Shown here piece by piece: positions 15,001 through 20,390 of a stretch of DNA of 32,264 nucleotides; the stretch's first letter is position 1; every line of letters begins with the position of its first letter. The notes beneath the pieces were generated by a model that did no database searches, was not told the origin of the DNA, and saw only the letters and a list, made by a program, of their open reading frames with translations. The DNA lies in the IMG/VR virus record IMGVR_UViG_3300004457_000957, positions 1 to 32,264 of that record; one strand, 5' to 3'. Both the position numbers and the translations under genes were made by a program. Origin of the DNA: a virus.

Positions 15001-15749
15001 TGGAACCAATGGTTAACTCTGCTCCATGCTGTTCCTGAATCTGCGCCATGCTCTATTACAATATAATCTTTTTTAGTTAAATCAGATCCGCCGTATGCTG
15101 TTGATGTGCTTTGTTCGTAATCAACTAGTCTTATAGATGTGCCTACACCTTGTACTACATATTTTCTATCTATTACAACTGCATCTCCTGGAATAATATT
15201 TACTCCAGTAAACTTAACAATCATTCCGCTTCTAAATGCTTTGCCACCTGTAGGTGTATATGTTTTCTTACCTATGATATCTTTATCAATTGCAATAGCA
15301 TCTGAAATACCTGTAGGCTGAATTGTAATTTCTGTTGGGCCTGTTAAACTCCAAAAGTATTCTTGGTAGTTTAAAAACTTATCAATATTGATAGGTGGTA
15401 AAAATGTTTGGTAGTTACTTGCAAATAGATGGTTATGATCTCTAACTGGTGCACCATAGTTCTTTAAAGTGTCAACAAACTCATCATAAAATATAACACT
15501 ATCACTATTACCTGATACTGTATCAATTGTGTTTATTACTGGACTCAATGCATACTGTTGTCTATCTGCATTGTACTCCCTAATAAAAGAACCTGCTAAC
15601 CCTGACTCTTCTCCAGTCTGGTTACCTATATATCCTGCAAGTGGTATAGTGTTTGCTTTACTAAATAACTGCTCAACTGTGCCTTCAAAGAAGTTCTTCA
15701 ATGCAGGCGTCTGCAGAATTGCTGGTAAAGTTTCTATAATTTTAGCCAT
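1..15749 (-). CDS. Giant virion structural protein (baseplate wedge/fibre, gp7-like), C-terminus beyond window
   Basis: One open frame begins at the ATG at 15749 (MAKIIETLPAILQTPALKNF) and stays open to the left edge, giving at least 5,249 codons. I checked every codon and found no in-frame TAA, TAG or TGA. It starts 3 nt after the gp6 stop with no strong Shine-Dalgarno, so translation is probably coupled to gp6. Landmarks in residues: HTHPWEMLG at about 981-989; a YHYH-like domain at about 1140-1300; a GxGY beta motif near 2020; a Pro/Thr/Gly linker at about 3120-3155; Gly-rich blocks at about 3310-3355 and 3424-3452; GxGY repeats at about 3840-3940; a poly-Gly run at about 4125-4140; DYHLWDPFKG near 4353; and an EQKQLDWAFKTS segment near 4790. 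The last resembles what I remember from cyanomyovirus genes annotated as gp7 or virion structural protein. T4 gp7 has 1,032 residues, so this is at least fivefold longer. Location after gp25-gp6 fits a baseplate part. The exact role (wedge scaffold, fibre or receptor binding) is inferred. No signal peptide or transmembrane segment was noticed. Confidence 0.9.
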   Translation of the reverse strand, partial: MAKIIETLPAILQTPALKNFFEGTVEQLFSKANTIPLAGYIGNQTGEESGLAGSFIREYNADRQQYALSPVINTIDTVSGNSDSVIFYDEFVDTLKNYGAPVRDHNHLFASNYQTFLPPINIDKFLNYQEYFWSLTGPTEITIQPTGISDAIAIDKDIIGKKTYTPTGGKAFRSGMIVKFTGVNIIPGDAVVIDRKYVVQGVGTSIRLVDYEQSTSTAYGGSDLTKKDYIVIEHGADSGTAWSRVNHWFHEDNFLDAGDSLPAKKYRAQRPILEFSKDLELFNHGGTYKGKVTVSSTSFNKNAIIGQSNVTVDTRLLVNGDTIVFPNESATDRVKIWTVAGVGSSITLTSSVTIAENDVYSIDKGFNQLGKELILKGGDLEEVQRKARVNQDPLFNLYDDNKVALDNAGTYPQASFKGGKIFGYKVGAGANDTELGFPLSYSTYKTVSEITFTDFLKNDQYTYTSFGSSTVTVIKGDYYFKNGTNKYSSNFKSATAPSRQNVKTKYTITTTDFDDKRTIYNIGCVPVIKTSAPSGRDVIVRVNNAIQTAYTYNNRALQFTTFSLKKGDIVEIEANTTDGINFINNSRYEIPLSWKSNPLNTTITNIAEPEYLPHFKKYLEMQDDFTGSALGKNNFNSIAQDISKADLIVKTNDDLIHGAFLLDDQPHNLVDSFRFVGREYTKYKKRLIKEIDKYNNNFDLNKAGLFMESALETVLRNLKSFSVGKGVFDTSYVLPFGDNFTKETIIINDVARTEYTLTNYADLNTLENSLLIYHTRSSTKNNLLLVDEDYTIDNTNPIKITFTATALADFLLDDNIIAKFYDKDRDSAECPPTPSTMGLYPLFHPKIETDNSFQTPIKTLIGHDGSRTTLNGDKRDDVLLEFEIRLYNSALKSLRDADQHAKLSVHNIRPGAFRTSVKVSEYNDTLRNSFTNWTGSNKADHVVNEFYNETDKWTWNYKGTTDLPGHWRGWYEYYYDTVRPHTHPWEMLGFYDKPTWWETQYGTTYALSNTVMWSDLELGIIRLGNSENVTDDRYTTNNPYARSGLSNYYPINSSGVLKSPGEIVATGSSTLVSTYNNARTSNTNAITNSIVLTDQLTSSYDSNNTYITSGSLDNTYSIPVLVTYNTISKATENIPSNFIGVTVTGVPIVNPAKGSWKSEGVWNYNAVKNNETLTEGVYQITPASAGLDAWSTTAASPKVGWAFDGLPIYGPYGYSDASNVSSNVVAINSIFELKTGTRVSGPGGAHTGHFVEDYQANTALADTDGYVTNVYNLRYAYTVDSPSTKVWHYVANDNFPFVIGGVVNEGSDLTYKGKYYLGSTDITNNTDATVTIPTGTSSAITSTLTESVDKDTTLINNPWQLGDGAPVENAWKYSEDYPFAVAEAMLLQKPGKFASVFAQPLDVVIPKAESFKLVDKDTRAYFDFKSNADFKVHGVSIEDADDLQTNIGYTQFIYSWLKFQGLNITTDFVNKLQTVNVKLGHRLAGYTDKDTLILRTDQFSPTGTSGSLIIPAENIDLLIHNSPYKSRNFYSGVIIEKTVDGYKVKGYDKNFGYFNTLAPDTTKRTTQEEVAGTPANFTDWAPNVSYSTGVIVKYLDRFYQAPTLVPSADSFMSTLWTSLASLPQEGGVKATGFLDTTGEVKRVNYNTEFTSYQEVFQFLIDLGNYQEQQGFNFSNYDSSINEERGWIYACKQFLFFVAGGWETNNVLELSPLATKIVFEKDKEFISKINRVDRNQFALLDQFGKAITPQDCAILRTDNKIQIEAPEGTQIYGCMLFTQQMEHILILDNKTEFNDTIFDPVIGQKQNRLKVKGKKTANWQGKLLSEGYIIQGDELKPNLDNMAQTMGRYYELGFIPVEKQIYDTSRKVFGYQERDYLNNLDIDDDTQFEFYTGFLQGKGTANSIVKLAKSNSIVQGNINLYSEWAIKTGEFGDLENDQPIELKIDKVDVKQNPQLITLAFPEDTTGAIDRIDVLSPQHKYFTAPTLEISTPTELTLAQGGSQATATAVVAGNGSLSTFTITNQGKGYTEPVTATVVAGNVVLSDSSLTFRTPTAESSRLSSPNVTGLLGSVTITDNFTSPANAISFNFSTASNIVAVASTITAHASLPNVTATTVKSEEVSGGSIVNRYKLVLTGKEFNLNDSDGSWANINITKGDYTTRQRHSVATVDNEATLGTGATTINDIVVKIDSTTLTPTTHYTYDAGSRNEISFVVSASSVPADIQRVDPNDSTGAVSTDTVFTGDVNIALPIALATENIELFDLSYPHLDVFVNGNKLLNTNYKRQFTSTTTQLTIHNVNELQGGSLKSGATILLVESGTIEFTSALKTDIAGAKVSIKTTTQDKIAIRTKSIQTFEITPDIKGDETILIDIDDQTRFLRKPIGVRESNLWPTTGKVDYTGVTDSKYLDIPNAGYVDERSVDYQTFSVPDISGLFGEGQRFQPDINETIHVGIAENRDFNVYKVKEVANTTVSFVEQEQGDVTTYLYKNGDSLFNYIDTNFIQGSDTGRYLDYHLIIKDGELSDKFVVWTNEELIENKQVRLKNLYPPVMIEKTISAIGPNTTAVLPITSISPAASGFATAEALTSQVPGANVILINTIPFTLEDGETVSFGHAEGSANCSLHANAFIISDLTATSFKIKETNQTGTSIQAVKDMAANTTLSNNENTAASLSYTYFGKTRITCGSNIDIGSNEVVKLNAKEYSGYYTTEAVNHNSFVITRKHIATSSTTTGNVLLPEIKITSTAHGITSGYAGKKIAVHNIDPRYYNVVYKVKSIPDANTIITSGVFPYDTQSISQNADNNPVLTTLDHDVVHLNNNAIKFNNTNSIDAMVQDFNFQQEIKRGFMVHEGSFAISIPMLNNLHIPGFNINAKQVIGKLPYLTNIQHNMMANPAAFQNGLNIGRNLNKTIHVDAGKIKSHVMPPVIGKIPYNIGTALTTGWKNTTPNKFSPAVTIPVIGGVPTSVIPNIITNPKAYIGSNELNIVNYADALKGQDALVDFGQYGKAYINGIGNYFGRQQNFKTNKLKQNWVRTRAQFVKQVDATGNNSARKVDNQTSTWKTGISKGTKVQIHPGYFLNGIQNTFAGGSREVDLNGQKHFIPENFLINMGSTATQGPNINTFVKIPNLLTPTGSGPAGSTGSTPPPATSTVAQGPGTNTGAVVINPSAMVTHTAKTPCGTDLPPVYVDPVPPTSNSNVSVPAGNTTVPTVPGNANVIVSTPIPCSFIKREKNQQSTNTGHVNDTWHYRFKCKGRVKVVFDMYSAADKFDFYQTTTKTTTGGRLLSTTASFSTIRKATNVEKQELLAPSIGASVGTTQPGRGGYNSYGSRAGGTGSSAYASSYQAGGAGNPYGKPGGPTGRSTATGNLTDFQAGGSGKVKYCGVLEFDFDPTMGEFVRLDVDKDSNVYRYYIEYPSDTDTGLASTSGVTPGGANLPANNGQVNYGSGNPGTKGGTGYQSPFVQPAGAPQTKVTHAGGISKYHISNKYTFQHNFGGFGNPSGSGFNYLPSVYRKKVKQTWQPSTPDNTPLGADRYVNTSFQRVSGGIIIPLSAPVPAPIEIAPRPIRGRSYDYYSSMQGNLDLLWNPSTQRFTSKFDTNKLDSMSGIGAGNIVSLVQYPGTPGYIPGTGFAPGVDQMAPPVEVDGRAFNSDDADFNTNPVLKFIPKKRIDGILRPAKPIYMPLSYPTPQCCLPTSDLGNLTPGDELIINGTRITIPGGGVDATMNAILCQAGNGYKATKSAKDKEPAIRITSCTNAPLTFKDGCRGGAYKEVLDFHVVRSFASGESRTNDAIVVPPSVGVVQGANNTSIGSVTSTYTRFLEDGTNVSASFGSVSSTEGKTFFNVSKQQTSGGDGYSVGDRLRAVGGTPVPSPHGGITEVCVGIQGAGYSSAANVKIYIGDGSTPGSGATVSGVNLNQDGQITSVNLSNRGSGYSMENPPKVRVIDLDPNSTATPATCTAKIGSGKGFPERVAKFEVISVVTADSLLHLNEGRPVGEIISVRVIDRGVYKIFPSDLTTGIPLEYDNINFGDEDDGTGTGSGLGQYDPLRQNAKLDSPGGYDPIRGLFAGGTGARVFLTSREIPDCSERGDAKRSLGLPDLISDTDIPFSLVNDMNQGLIGSGYDPKDLSIIYSPGSGGGGYGGGGGGGGIGFIGIESPIYDGIELDEVTPGMLQNLGLPAGEYNNDLLCMYMTDETSITESNPVKGNASDYVDAEGYKLQTGQIDEEISIVCVDTLTADFNSMFGNATVTFTDDLYQYELRSAQNGGPVRLNRGISQSSRVAVLESLRYNKETDIANAAVEFAGISTTSKNDFANVWIDNVSGKWSYYENGTLINAQTDLVDSKFVKNALLYDDDTGAKEMDYHLWDPFKGVIPAFIEAEIEYVGENDPVAYNIARSSFGKDNVGQVWWDTSTVRYKWYEQGSNRQRWLDWGKAMPGSGITLYEWCESEQLPIEYTGTGTPRNGSHYITDVKYDSYTGDFKAYYYYWIQNKEEITGYAGIKNNRKFTTVELARYLSDPIGQGLHTLSFVSNTSVVAGNLGSSLREEDDILQINISRNLNPLGLKHNSWKLLREGDNNSSVPGDISNKLIDSLCEVNALSEEVPNSKLSEAEKYGVKFRPRQTLFKNPVEARRVMREVLNEILANEKIKSLSPNWATSMPTRTYIIDSNWYAIERVDNSNNKNIRFTSQEKAILNVQSEKELESLKQSGLPDGAVVMVRGSATDRFHLWKWNAKTVKFTKIAIENETVRIKKEIYTDTNNATLQAELRAFLVLLRDTVFAGTEYWNKFFFEMLKYAYGEQKQLDWAFKTSYLYVEKEEEDLNTRIDFSPDNFNPVLDYMEEAKAYTAKIREYKDGKKTPIEYITGQMISDFDKPPYPDPVVGKVRILDPGNTDDQTIMSTDTDYKNWYNNYALANTIVRSGKVKLVFDRVDWRLLGANSNVAYNSYNKLIADNIVLLNISSNSTVQANANFTSSARIFKYDQEVRTQFVEDINTYFGAGASSNVSYTQDATNMFAAVNSGALVKTLGLVKTKVGGGFRGTELDANVFTKTSGSSFGKDMYETAFGWDSAGWDDVNNVGGAFDSSIEVNNYIGTFTGNVTYRKNNETVEGFDGVTFKRVLYGEERPEELVLLSPLENLVFDITTSPYAYDANNQIVSAITVGPYTTANFTRSNTTTLTINNDVGINLLTNGDTVAITNSGSDTKIVGNFTVANASSTAFTITIPGLTPSNLTTAANVTFQRGPNSTEVEYIVHHDMFGGE
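3330..3377 (-). repeat. Poly-glycine run in the giant protein
   Basis: The minus strand encodes GSGGGGYGGGGGGGGIGFIG at about residues 4125-4144, using mixed GGC, GGA and GGT codons, so this is not a simple one-codon expansion. It is a local GC-rich patch in an AT-rich gene. Likely a flexible linker or polyglycine loop. It precedes the C-terminal third, which carries the DYHLWDPFKG and DWAFKTS segments. Confidence 0.75.
3940..4230 (-). repeat. GxGY beta-repeat segment in the giant protein
   Basis: Three spaced copies of a G-x-G-Y-S signature (GDGYSVGD, GAGYSSAA, GSGYSMENPP) occur within about 100 residues, each followed by a short beta-strand-like stretch (for example VKIYIG and KVRVID). A related copy, GKGYTEP, lies near residue 2020 (about 9680). 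Such repeats are common in tail and fibre proteins of marine T4-like phages and usually suggest stacked beta structure. They are degenerate at DNA level, so this is an old protein repeat and not a recent duplication. Confidence 0.6.
5395..5830 (-). other. Gly-rich segments of the giant protein
   Basis: Two stretches are dominated by Gly with Ser, Thr, Tyr, Pro and Asn: about residues 3310-3355 (includes GRGGYNSYGSRAGGTG and GGAGNPYGKPGGPTG) and about 3424-3452 (includes GGANLPANNG and GSGNPGTKGGTG). They flank a more ordered block containing KVKYCGVLEFDFDP. The spacing of Gly is irregular, so this is not a strict collagen-like Gly-X-Y repeat. Such loops occur in phage adhesin tips and as flexible linkers; which applies here is not shown by the sequence. 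Confidence 0.6.
11847..12330 (-). other. YHYH-like domain inside the giant protein
   Basis: At about residues 1140-1300 of the giant protein the order of motifs follows the YHYH domain family: GVPIVNP, then VWNYNA, then VGWAFDGLPIYGPYGYSD, then GAHTGHF, then FPFVIGG. The core VGWAFDG-PIYGP block is the family's most recognisable part. The YHYH histidine motif expected before this core is absent, and LDAWSTTAA occupies about that place, so the fold is probably kept while the histidine cluster is not. The assignment is made by eye from known family motifs. Bacterial members are mostly secreted or surface proteins of unknown biochemistry, so a structural or adhesion role in a tail protein is inference. 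Confidence 0.7.
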
Positions 15750-15752
15750 TTA

Positions 15753-18700
15753 TTATCTGTCCGCTCTTAATACTTGTTGGTTAATTTTATCTACTATTTC
15801 TATATCGTTTACTGAAGCCGTGCTTAAGAATAACTGATATGGTTCTGCTTTGACTTGGAATAAATCTCCAAATGCTCCGGAAGTATTTTTTGGAAGTATA
15901 ACAATACTACCTATGTTACTGCCTAATCTTTGATGCACAAAACTTGATAATTCTGTAAAGTAAAAAGTCTCACCGTAGTCCCAATTCTTAACATCAAAGT
16001 ATGTGTTAAATGCACTAATGATTTTTGACTTAATCTCATTATCACTCATTGTTGTTCCTGGTAGTTTAACTACTTTAAACTTTGCTTGGTTTGTTGCATC
16101 TGCATCTGTTCCAAATAACAATTTAAATTCTGCACTCTTATAAACAATAGCATCACTGGCATTCTTAAACTCATCTAATTTCTTAAACTCTGTGCCCAAT
16201 TCTGCACTTGTTGGTGGTAACGGATATGTTGTTCCTGGAACATTTTTATATTTTTTAATTTCAGTGCTGTATGACTCTGTTAAAACAAGCATTTCGACTA
16301 TGTTACTAATACTAGGATCAATTCTTACATCGTTAGGTGCAACATGTTTCCATTTTAAAACAACTTCGTCATCGCCTTGAAGTGCTGTATTTTGTCCTGA
16401 TGCTCTACCATTTCTCACAAAATAATCTTTTGATTCGTATGCAGAAATACTATTTGTATTTGTACTACTTTTAACTAGTTCATATACTTTTTCATTTGCT
16501 GTATCGTATAATATTATTCCTGAGAATAAGCCTGATACATTATTAAAACTATCTATGTATGTTGCATCTTTAAGTATAATTACTTTTTGCTCTGATATTT
16601 TAACTGGATCTGAATAACTTGTAGGTCCTACAGTATCTGAGCCTATATCAACTTTTATAACTGTTTCTTTTCTTAAATCTACAATAGCACCTGTTAGTGG
16701 CCTATCATAAGTATATCCATCGAAGTCTTTGTAGTATTCAAAGAATATTAAATCACCTGCACTAACAAAATCTTCAAACTGTAATGGTTCATTAGGAACC
16801 TTATCACCGTCTGAGTCTACTGGCGATACTATAACTTTTCTAGCATCGGTATATCCATCATCATATTTTACAACGTCTGTTATTTCCCAAACTATATCTT
16901 TATCAAGTTTTCTTCTGTCTTGCTTGTATATAACATCAAATTTATCTTGGCTAATAGTACCAGTTCTATCTGTTACAAAAGTATGTCTCATGACTGTTGG
17001 CTTTAAATTACCATCCCAGTTAGTTACAGAAAGTGTTCCTTGGCCTGCGGCAATCTGTGTTGCATTTGCAGTATTTTTTATTCTACCCTGAACTGTGCCT
17101 GATGCTTTGTCTAATGTTGTTCCATTGGATTGTGCAATAAATACTTTTTCAGTTCCGTCTGTCATTTGGTCTCTGTATAAAACATTACCACCTGCATTAT
17201 AAATGTTACTGTTAAACGTTGCAGTAGTAAATGATATGTTTACATTGTTTGGCCAAAAGTTTAAAATGCCTGAACTATTGTTAAGTGTTGCTTTTTGGTA
17301 ATTTGAATTTACTGTAAAAATTCCTGATTGCAACTTATCGTATGGTGCTGTTTGAATTGAGACTGCCTGTGCATCGACAAATAAATTACCTGTTGTTGCA
17401 TCGTCATTGCCACTTCTATAAATTCCTAAATTTGTTCTCCACTGTATTTCTACGTCATGGTATTTTGTATCTCTAGTTCTAAGAGGTATTTGAGGATTAC
17501 CATTTAACGGATCATAATACTGTCCTGTTTCGCTACTGATGTAAACATTGCCTTTACCATCTTGATAATCAGGATGCATACTCCAAGTAAATGTTTCTTT
17601 ACCGCCTGGCTTAAAGTTTACTTTAGTTAAAATAATTTGATCTTTGCCTGCTGAGTTTGTTGTATCAGTTACTTTAATATTTGTAATATTATAAAACTTA
17701 AGATCCTTTTTACTTTGGATAATATATTTCTGTCCTCTGATTGTAACAGTATAACTGTAGTCTGCGCCAACGCCTGGATTATATACAAATTGTAATAACC
17801 AACTAGCATCTAATCCTGTTTCTGATGTATCTTGATTGTATTGTGCATTCCAGGTTGCTGTTTTATTTAAATTGTTGTTAGTAACTACATACCAGTTATC
17901 TAGTTCAGCATCATATCCTAAACCAAATGTTCTTCTGTTTTCTAATTCGTTTACAACTGCTGTTATTTCTGTTGGAGTAAATGTTCTTCTAATTGTTGAT
18001 ACAAATTCATCTGCTCTCCAGCCATGTTGTATTCTTGCACTAAGTTTAATAGGACCAACTGATGTTGATACTCCACTTGACAAGCCGCCATTATTGTCTA
18101 TGCTAACAATTCTAACCCACTTGTACTGCGATACATCTGCTGGGTTTACAAACTTAAGATAGTTATTTGGTGCAAACATCTTAAATGCATTGTTATTAGT
18201 TAATAAGATGCTGTCTATTGTAGTTTTATCTTCTAGGAAGTAACCTGTTACACTATCGCTTACTACTGTAGGCAATGTCATCCATCTAATGTTTGCTCCG
18301 GTTAGTTCCCATTTTGTTTCGTCTTCGGTCTTCCATGACTTTCTAAATTTGTCATAACCAAAGTTTATAAGTTCTTGTTCTTTAAGCATTGCAGGTATCT
18401 GAACTGCTGTTGCTTCTAAAGGTGTAATACTATTACTAAGTTGTAATGTCTTACCTAAATTCTTAATTTCTGAGTACAATGCTCCGTCATTAGCAAATGT
18501 ATCTACATTTTGATATGTTCCAGTTGGGTCATTAATATCAATGTATCTGCTATGACCTGCATGTGTTTTATTAATTGCTTTTAGTTTTGTAATGTTTGCA
18601 CTTTGACTAAATGGAAATACATTATAGTCTTGGGCACTTACCATTCTATTTTGAGTATAATATGTTTGTGGTGCTCTTTCTTTAATTGCTTCTAAGTCTT

Positions 18701-19934
18701 CTGCTCCTACACTATTGCCTACTGGATCTTTCAATGAGAATGTAATTGATAATGTATGGCTCTCACCTGTTTGTGCAACGTAAGGTATACTAACAGTTTG
18801 TAGCCTTGCATCGTCTGGGTAAATGGTATATGATTCTGCATCACTAACTCTATAATAAAATCTAAAGTTACCAAAAGGTATGTTACCAAAGTTACTGTCT
18901 GGGAATCTTATTCTTATTCCGTCATTGTCTAAGTTTTCAATTGAGTAAAGATTTCTTTGATCAAATGCAAGATTATTATAATATAATGTTTGCCCAACAG
19001 TATTTGGAATCTTTTTCCATTCGTTAATTACAACACCAGTGCTGTCAACTTCTTGCAAGAAACAATCTGTTTCATTAATGCCTGCAACTTCTATATCTAC
19101 TGATCTGTTTTCAACTGGTGTATCAAAGTTAAAATTAGCAACTTTAAAATCACCTTGCTTAAACATTAAGAAAAAGCCTGTTGAATTACTGCTAACACCT
19201 AATCCATCATTTTGATAAATTAAGTTAAAATTGTTTGTAGGATTTGGATGTCTTTCAAAATAAACATCATTATCTAAAAAGTCTGGATTAATTACTTCAA
19301 AGTTTCTATTAACACCAGATGTGCTTAAACCAAAGTCAAATGCTAATGTATTTGATATAGGTGTATTAATTTCGTAAAGTTCTGTATTAATGCCTGCTAC
19401 TTTGCCTGCCTTTGCAGGTTGTGAAAATCTATTGTAGGAAGCCATTGCAGAATTTAATATTGTTATAAACTGCTCGTATGCTTCTGGATTATTTGCATCA
19501 TCCCAGAAAACGTTTACATTATTAATGTCATTGCCTAAACTATCTTGTATTGGCTCAGTTGTTGATACTGCATCAACTTTCATTAATCCACTTGCTGGTA
19601 AGTTACGTTTAGGATTGTATCCTAACATTCTTGCAAGTTTAAATACTGAGTCTCTTCGCTCAGCAGTTTCTAAAAAGTTTTCTCTGGTATTAACATCCAT
19701 TCTGAATGCAAGTGACTGAGAAAGAAATGATAGCATTTCTATAATTGCTATGAATTCTGAACTTTCTATATAATCGTTAAATGTCTCTGGAAAATTTGTT
19801 CTAATGTATTCTATAAGGGACGCTCTGACAGTATCAAAATCGTAGGCTTGAAAATCTACTTCGCTAAATGCCTTGTATGCTATTTTCCAATCTTCTGCGG
19901 CAAATAGATTATTTTGTCTTGATATAAGTGCCAT
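15753..19934 (-). CDS. 6: Baseplate wedge protein gp6 (enlarged)
   Basis: Encodes 1,393 residues. In T4, gp6 dimers link neighbouring wedges into the inner baseplate ring. The N-terminus matches the gp6 family (MALISRQNNLFAAEDWKI, then FSEVDFQAYDFDTVRASL and an EFIAIIEMLSFLSQSLAFRMD helix). The C-terminus has the family's NWDYGETFYFTELSSFVHQ and ILPKNTSGAFGDLF segments. T4 gp6 has 660 residues, so about 700 residues appear to be inserted in the middle, probably beta-rich decorations. The start is the ATG one base after the gp25 stop; the GAGGAG that encodes the Glu-Glu near the gp25 end can serve as ribosome binding site at a spacing of 10. The gene ends in tandem TAA TAA immediately before the ATG of the giant gene, and both genes are in the same frame. 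Confidence 0.93.
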   Translation of the reverse strand: MALISRQNNLFAAEDWKIAYKAFSEVDFQAYDFDTVRASLIEYIRTNFPETFNDYIESSEFIAIIEMLSFLSQSLAFRMDVNTRENFLETAERRDSVFKLARMLGYNPKRNLPASGLMKVDAVSTTEPIQDSLGNDINNVNVFWDDANNPEAYEQFITILNSAMASYNRFSQPAKAGKVAGINTELYEINTPISNTLAFDFGLSTSGVNRNFEVINPDFLDNDVYFERHPNPTNNFNLIYQNDGLGVSSNSTGFFLMFKQGDFKVANFNFDTPVENRSVDIEVAGINETDCFLQEVDSTGVVINEWKKIPNTVGQTLYYNNLAFDQRNLYSIENLDNDGIRIRFPDSNFGNIPFGNFRFYYRVSDAESYTIYPDDARLQTVSIPYVAQTGESHTLSITFSLKDPVGNSVGAEDLEAIKERAPQTYYTQNRMVSAQDYNVFPFSQSANITKLKAINKTHAGHSRYIDINDPTGTYQNVDTFANDGALYSEIKNLGKTLQLSNSITPLEATAVQIPAMLKEQELINFGYDKFRKSWKTEDETKWELTGANIRWMTLPTVVSDSVTGYFLEDKTTIDSILLTNNNAFKMFAPNNYLKFVNPADVSQYKWVRIVSIDNNGGLSSGVSTSVGPIKLSARIQHGWRADEFVSTIRRTFTPTEITAVVNELENRRTFGLGYDAELDNWYVVTNNNLNKTATWNAQYNQDTSETGLDASWLLQFVYNPGVGADYSYTVTIRGQKYIIQSKKDLKFYNITNIKVTDTTNSAGKDQIILTKVNFKPGGKETFTWSMHPDYQDGKGNVYISSETGQYYDPLNGNPQIPLRTRDTKYHDVEIQWRTNLGIYRSGNDDATTGNLFVDAQAVSIQTAPYDKLQSGIFTVNSNYQKATLNNSSGILNFWPNNVNISFTTATFNSNIYNAGGNVLYRDQMTDGTEKVFIAQSNGTTLDKASGTVQGRIKNTANATQIAAGQGTLSVTNWDGNLKPTVMRHTFVTDRTGTISQDKFDVIYKQDRRKLDKDIVWEITDVVKYDDGYTDARKVIVSPVDSDGDKVPNEPLQFEDFVSAGDLIFFEYYKDFDGYTYDRPLTGAIVDLRKETVIKVDIGSDTVGPTSYSDPVKISEQKVIILKDATYIDSFNNVSGLFSGIILYDTANEKVYELVKSSTNTNSISAYESKDYFVRNGRASGQNTALQGDDEVVLKWKHVAPNDVRIDPSISNIVEMLVLTESYSTEIKKYKNVPGTTYPLPPTSAELGTEFKKLDEFKNASDAIVYKSAEFKLLFGTDADATNQAKFKVVKLPGTTMSDNEIKSKIISAFNTYFDVKNWDYGETFYFTELSSFVHQRLGSNIGSIVILPKNTSGAFGDLFQVKAEPYQLFLSTASVNDIEIVDKINQQVLRADR

Positions 19935-19935
19935 A

Positions 19936-20304
19936 TTATACTAACTCCTCGTTTATAAATTCTAAGTAAAGTGTGTCTGAAGTTCGTAGCACATTAAATG
20001 AAATATCAACTTCACACCTTACAGTATGATCTTCTACTAACATTCTAATGTCATCAAGTCTAACTCTGCTATCAGTTTCTATAATTCTTTCTATATCTTC
20101 TCTAACATCACTTTCTGTCATGGCATCCATTGGATTCATAATTATATCATGTATCATACTTCCGAAGTTAGGCCTCATGAATCGCTCACCACGTCTTGTG
20201 TAAAAATGGTTAAGTAAGTCTCTCTTAATTAACTCCTCATCACTCAAGGTAAACGGCGCCTTATTCTTATCGACTGTATTGAATCCTCTAAATATTGTTG
20301 CCAT
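19936..20304 (-). CDS. 25: Baseplate wedge protein gp25
   Basis: Encodes 122 residues from the ATG at 20304 (MATIFRGFNTV). gp25 is the small lysozyme-like-named but non-enzymatic wedge core protein that, with gp6 and gp53, forms the wedge core and contacts the sheath. Family features seen: the central LNHFYTRRGERFMRPNFGS segment (about 32-49), which matches the conserved TxxGxR-x-P-x-FG pattern, then an acidic helix (ESDVREDIERIIE) and C-terminal strands. An upstream in-frame ATG at 20325 would add seven residues, but MATIF fits the family better. Neither start has a Shine-Dalgarno. A late-type GATAAATA lies only 5 nt before the chosen ATG, so the message may be leaderless. It is the first gene of the gp25-gp6-giant operon. 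Confidence 0.93.
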   Translation of the reverse strand: MATIFRGFNTVDKNKAPFTLSDEELIKRDLLNHFYTRRGERFMRPNFGSMIHDIIMNPMDAMTESDVREDIERIIETDSRVRLDDIRMLVEDHTVRCEVDISFNVLRTSDTLYLEFINEELV

Positions 20305-20309
20305 ACTAG

Positions 20310-20317
20310 TATTTATC
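20310..20317 (-). promoter_or_regulatory. Late-type promoter motif before gp25
   Basis: The minus strand reads GATAAATA followed by CTAGT and then the gp25 ATG. It differs at one base from the T4 late promoter TATAAATA and shares GATAAATACTA with the plus-strand copy at 27640-27650. Position and orientation suit a promoter for gp25, gp6 and the giant gene. Transcription would begin near the ATG itself. Confidence 0.6.
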
Positions 20318-20364
20318 AAAATCATTAAAAGAAGTTTTAATAAAGATGTATGCCAGAATTACTT

Positions 20365-20390
20365 GCTTTAAACAGCAAAAATAGTAAATA
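20365..20390 (+). promoter_or_regulatory. Weak possible sigma-70-like promoter for the plus-strand island
   Basis: TTGCTT at 20363-20368 and TAAATA at 20385-20390 are separated by 16 bases and lie 30 bases before the first island gene. Both boxes are poor matches to consensus in a very AT-rich stretch, so this is only a candidate. The same bases include a small TTGCT/AGCAA inverted repeat. Confidence 0.22.

Noticed and set aside
31-15321. Plus-strand open frames of 60-172 codons across the left 15 kb
   Set aside because: They lie antisense to the continuous minus-strand giant frame, have low-complexity, hydrophobic translations rich in Leu, Val, Pro and Ser, and no ribosome binding sites; they are shadows of it.
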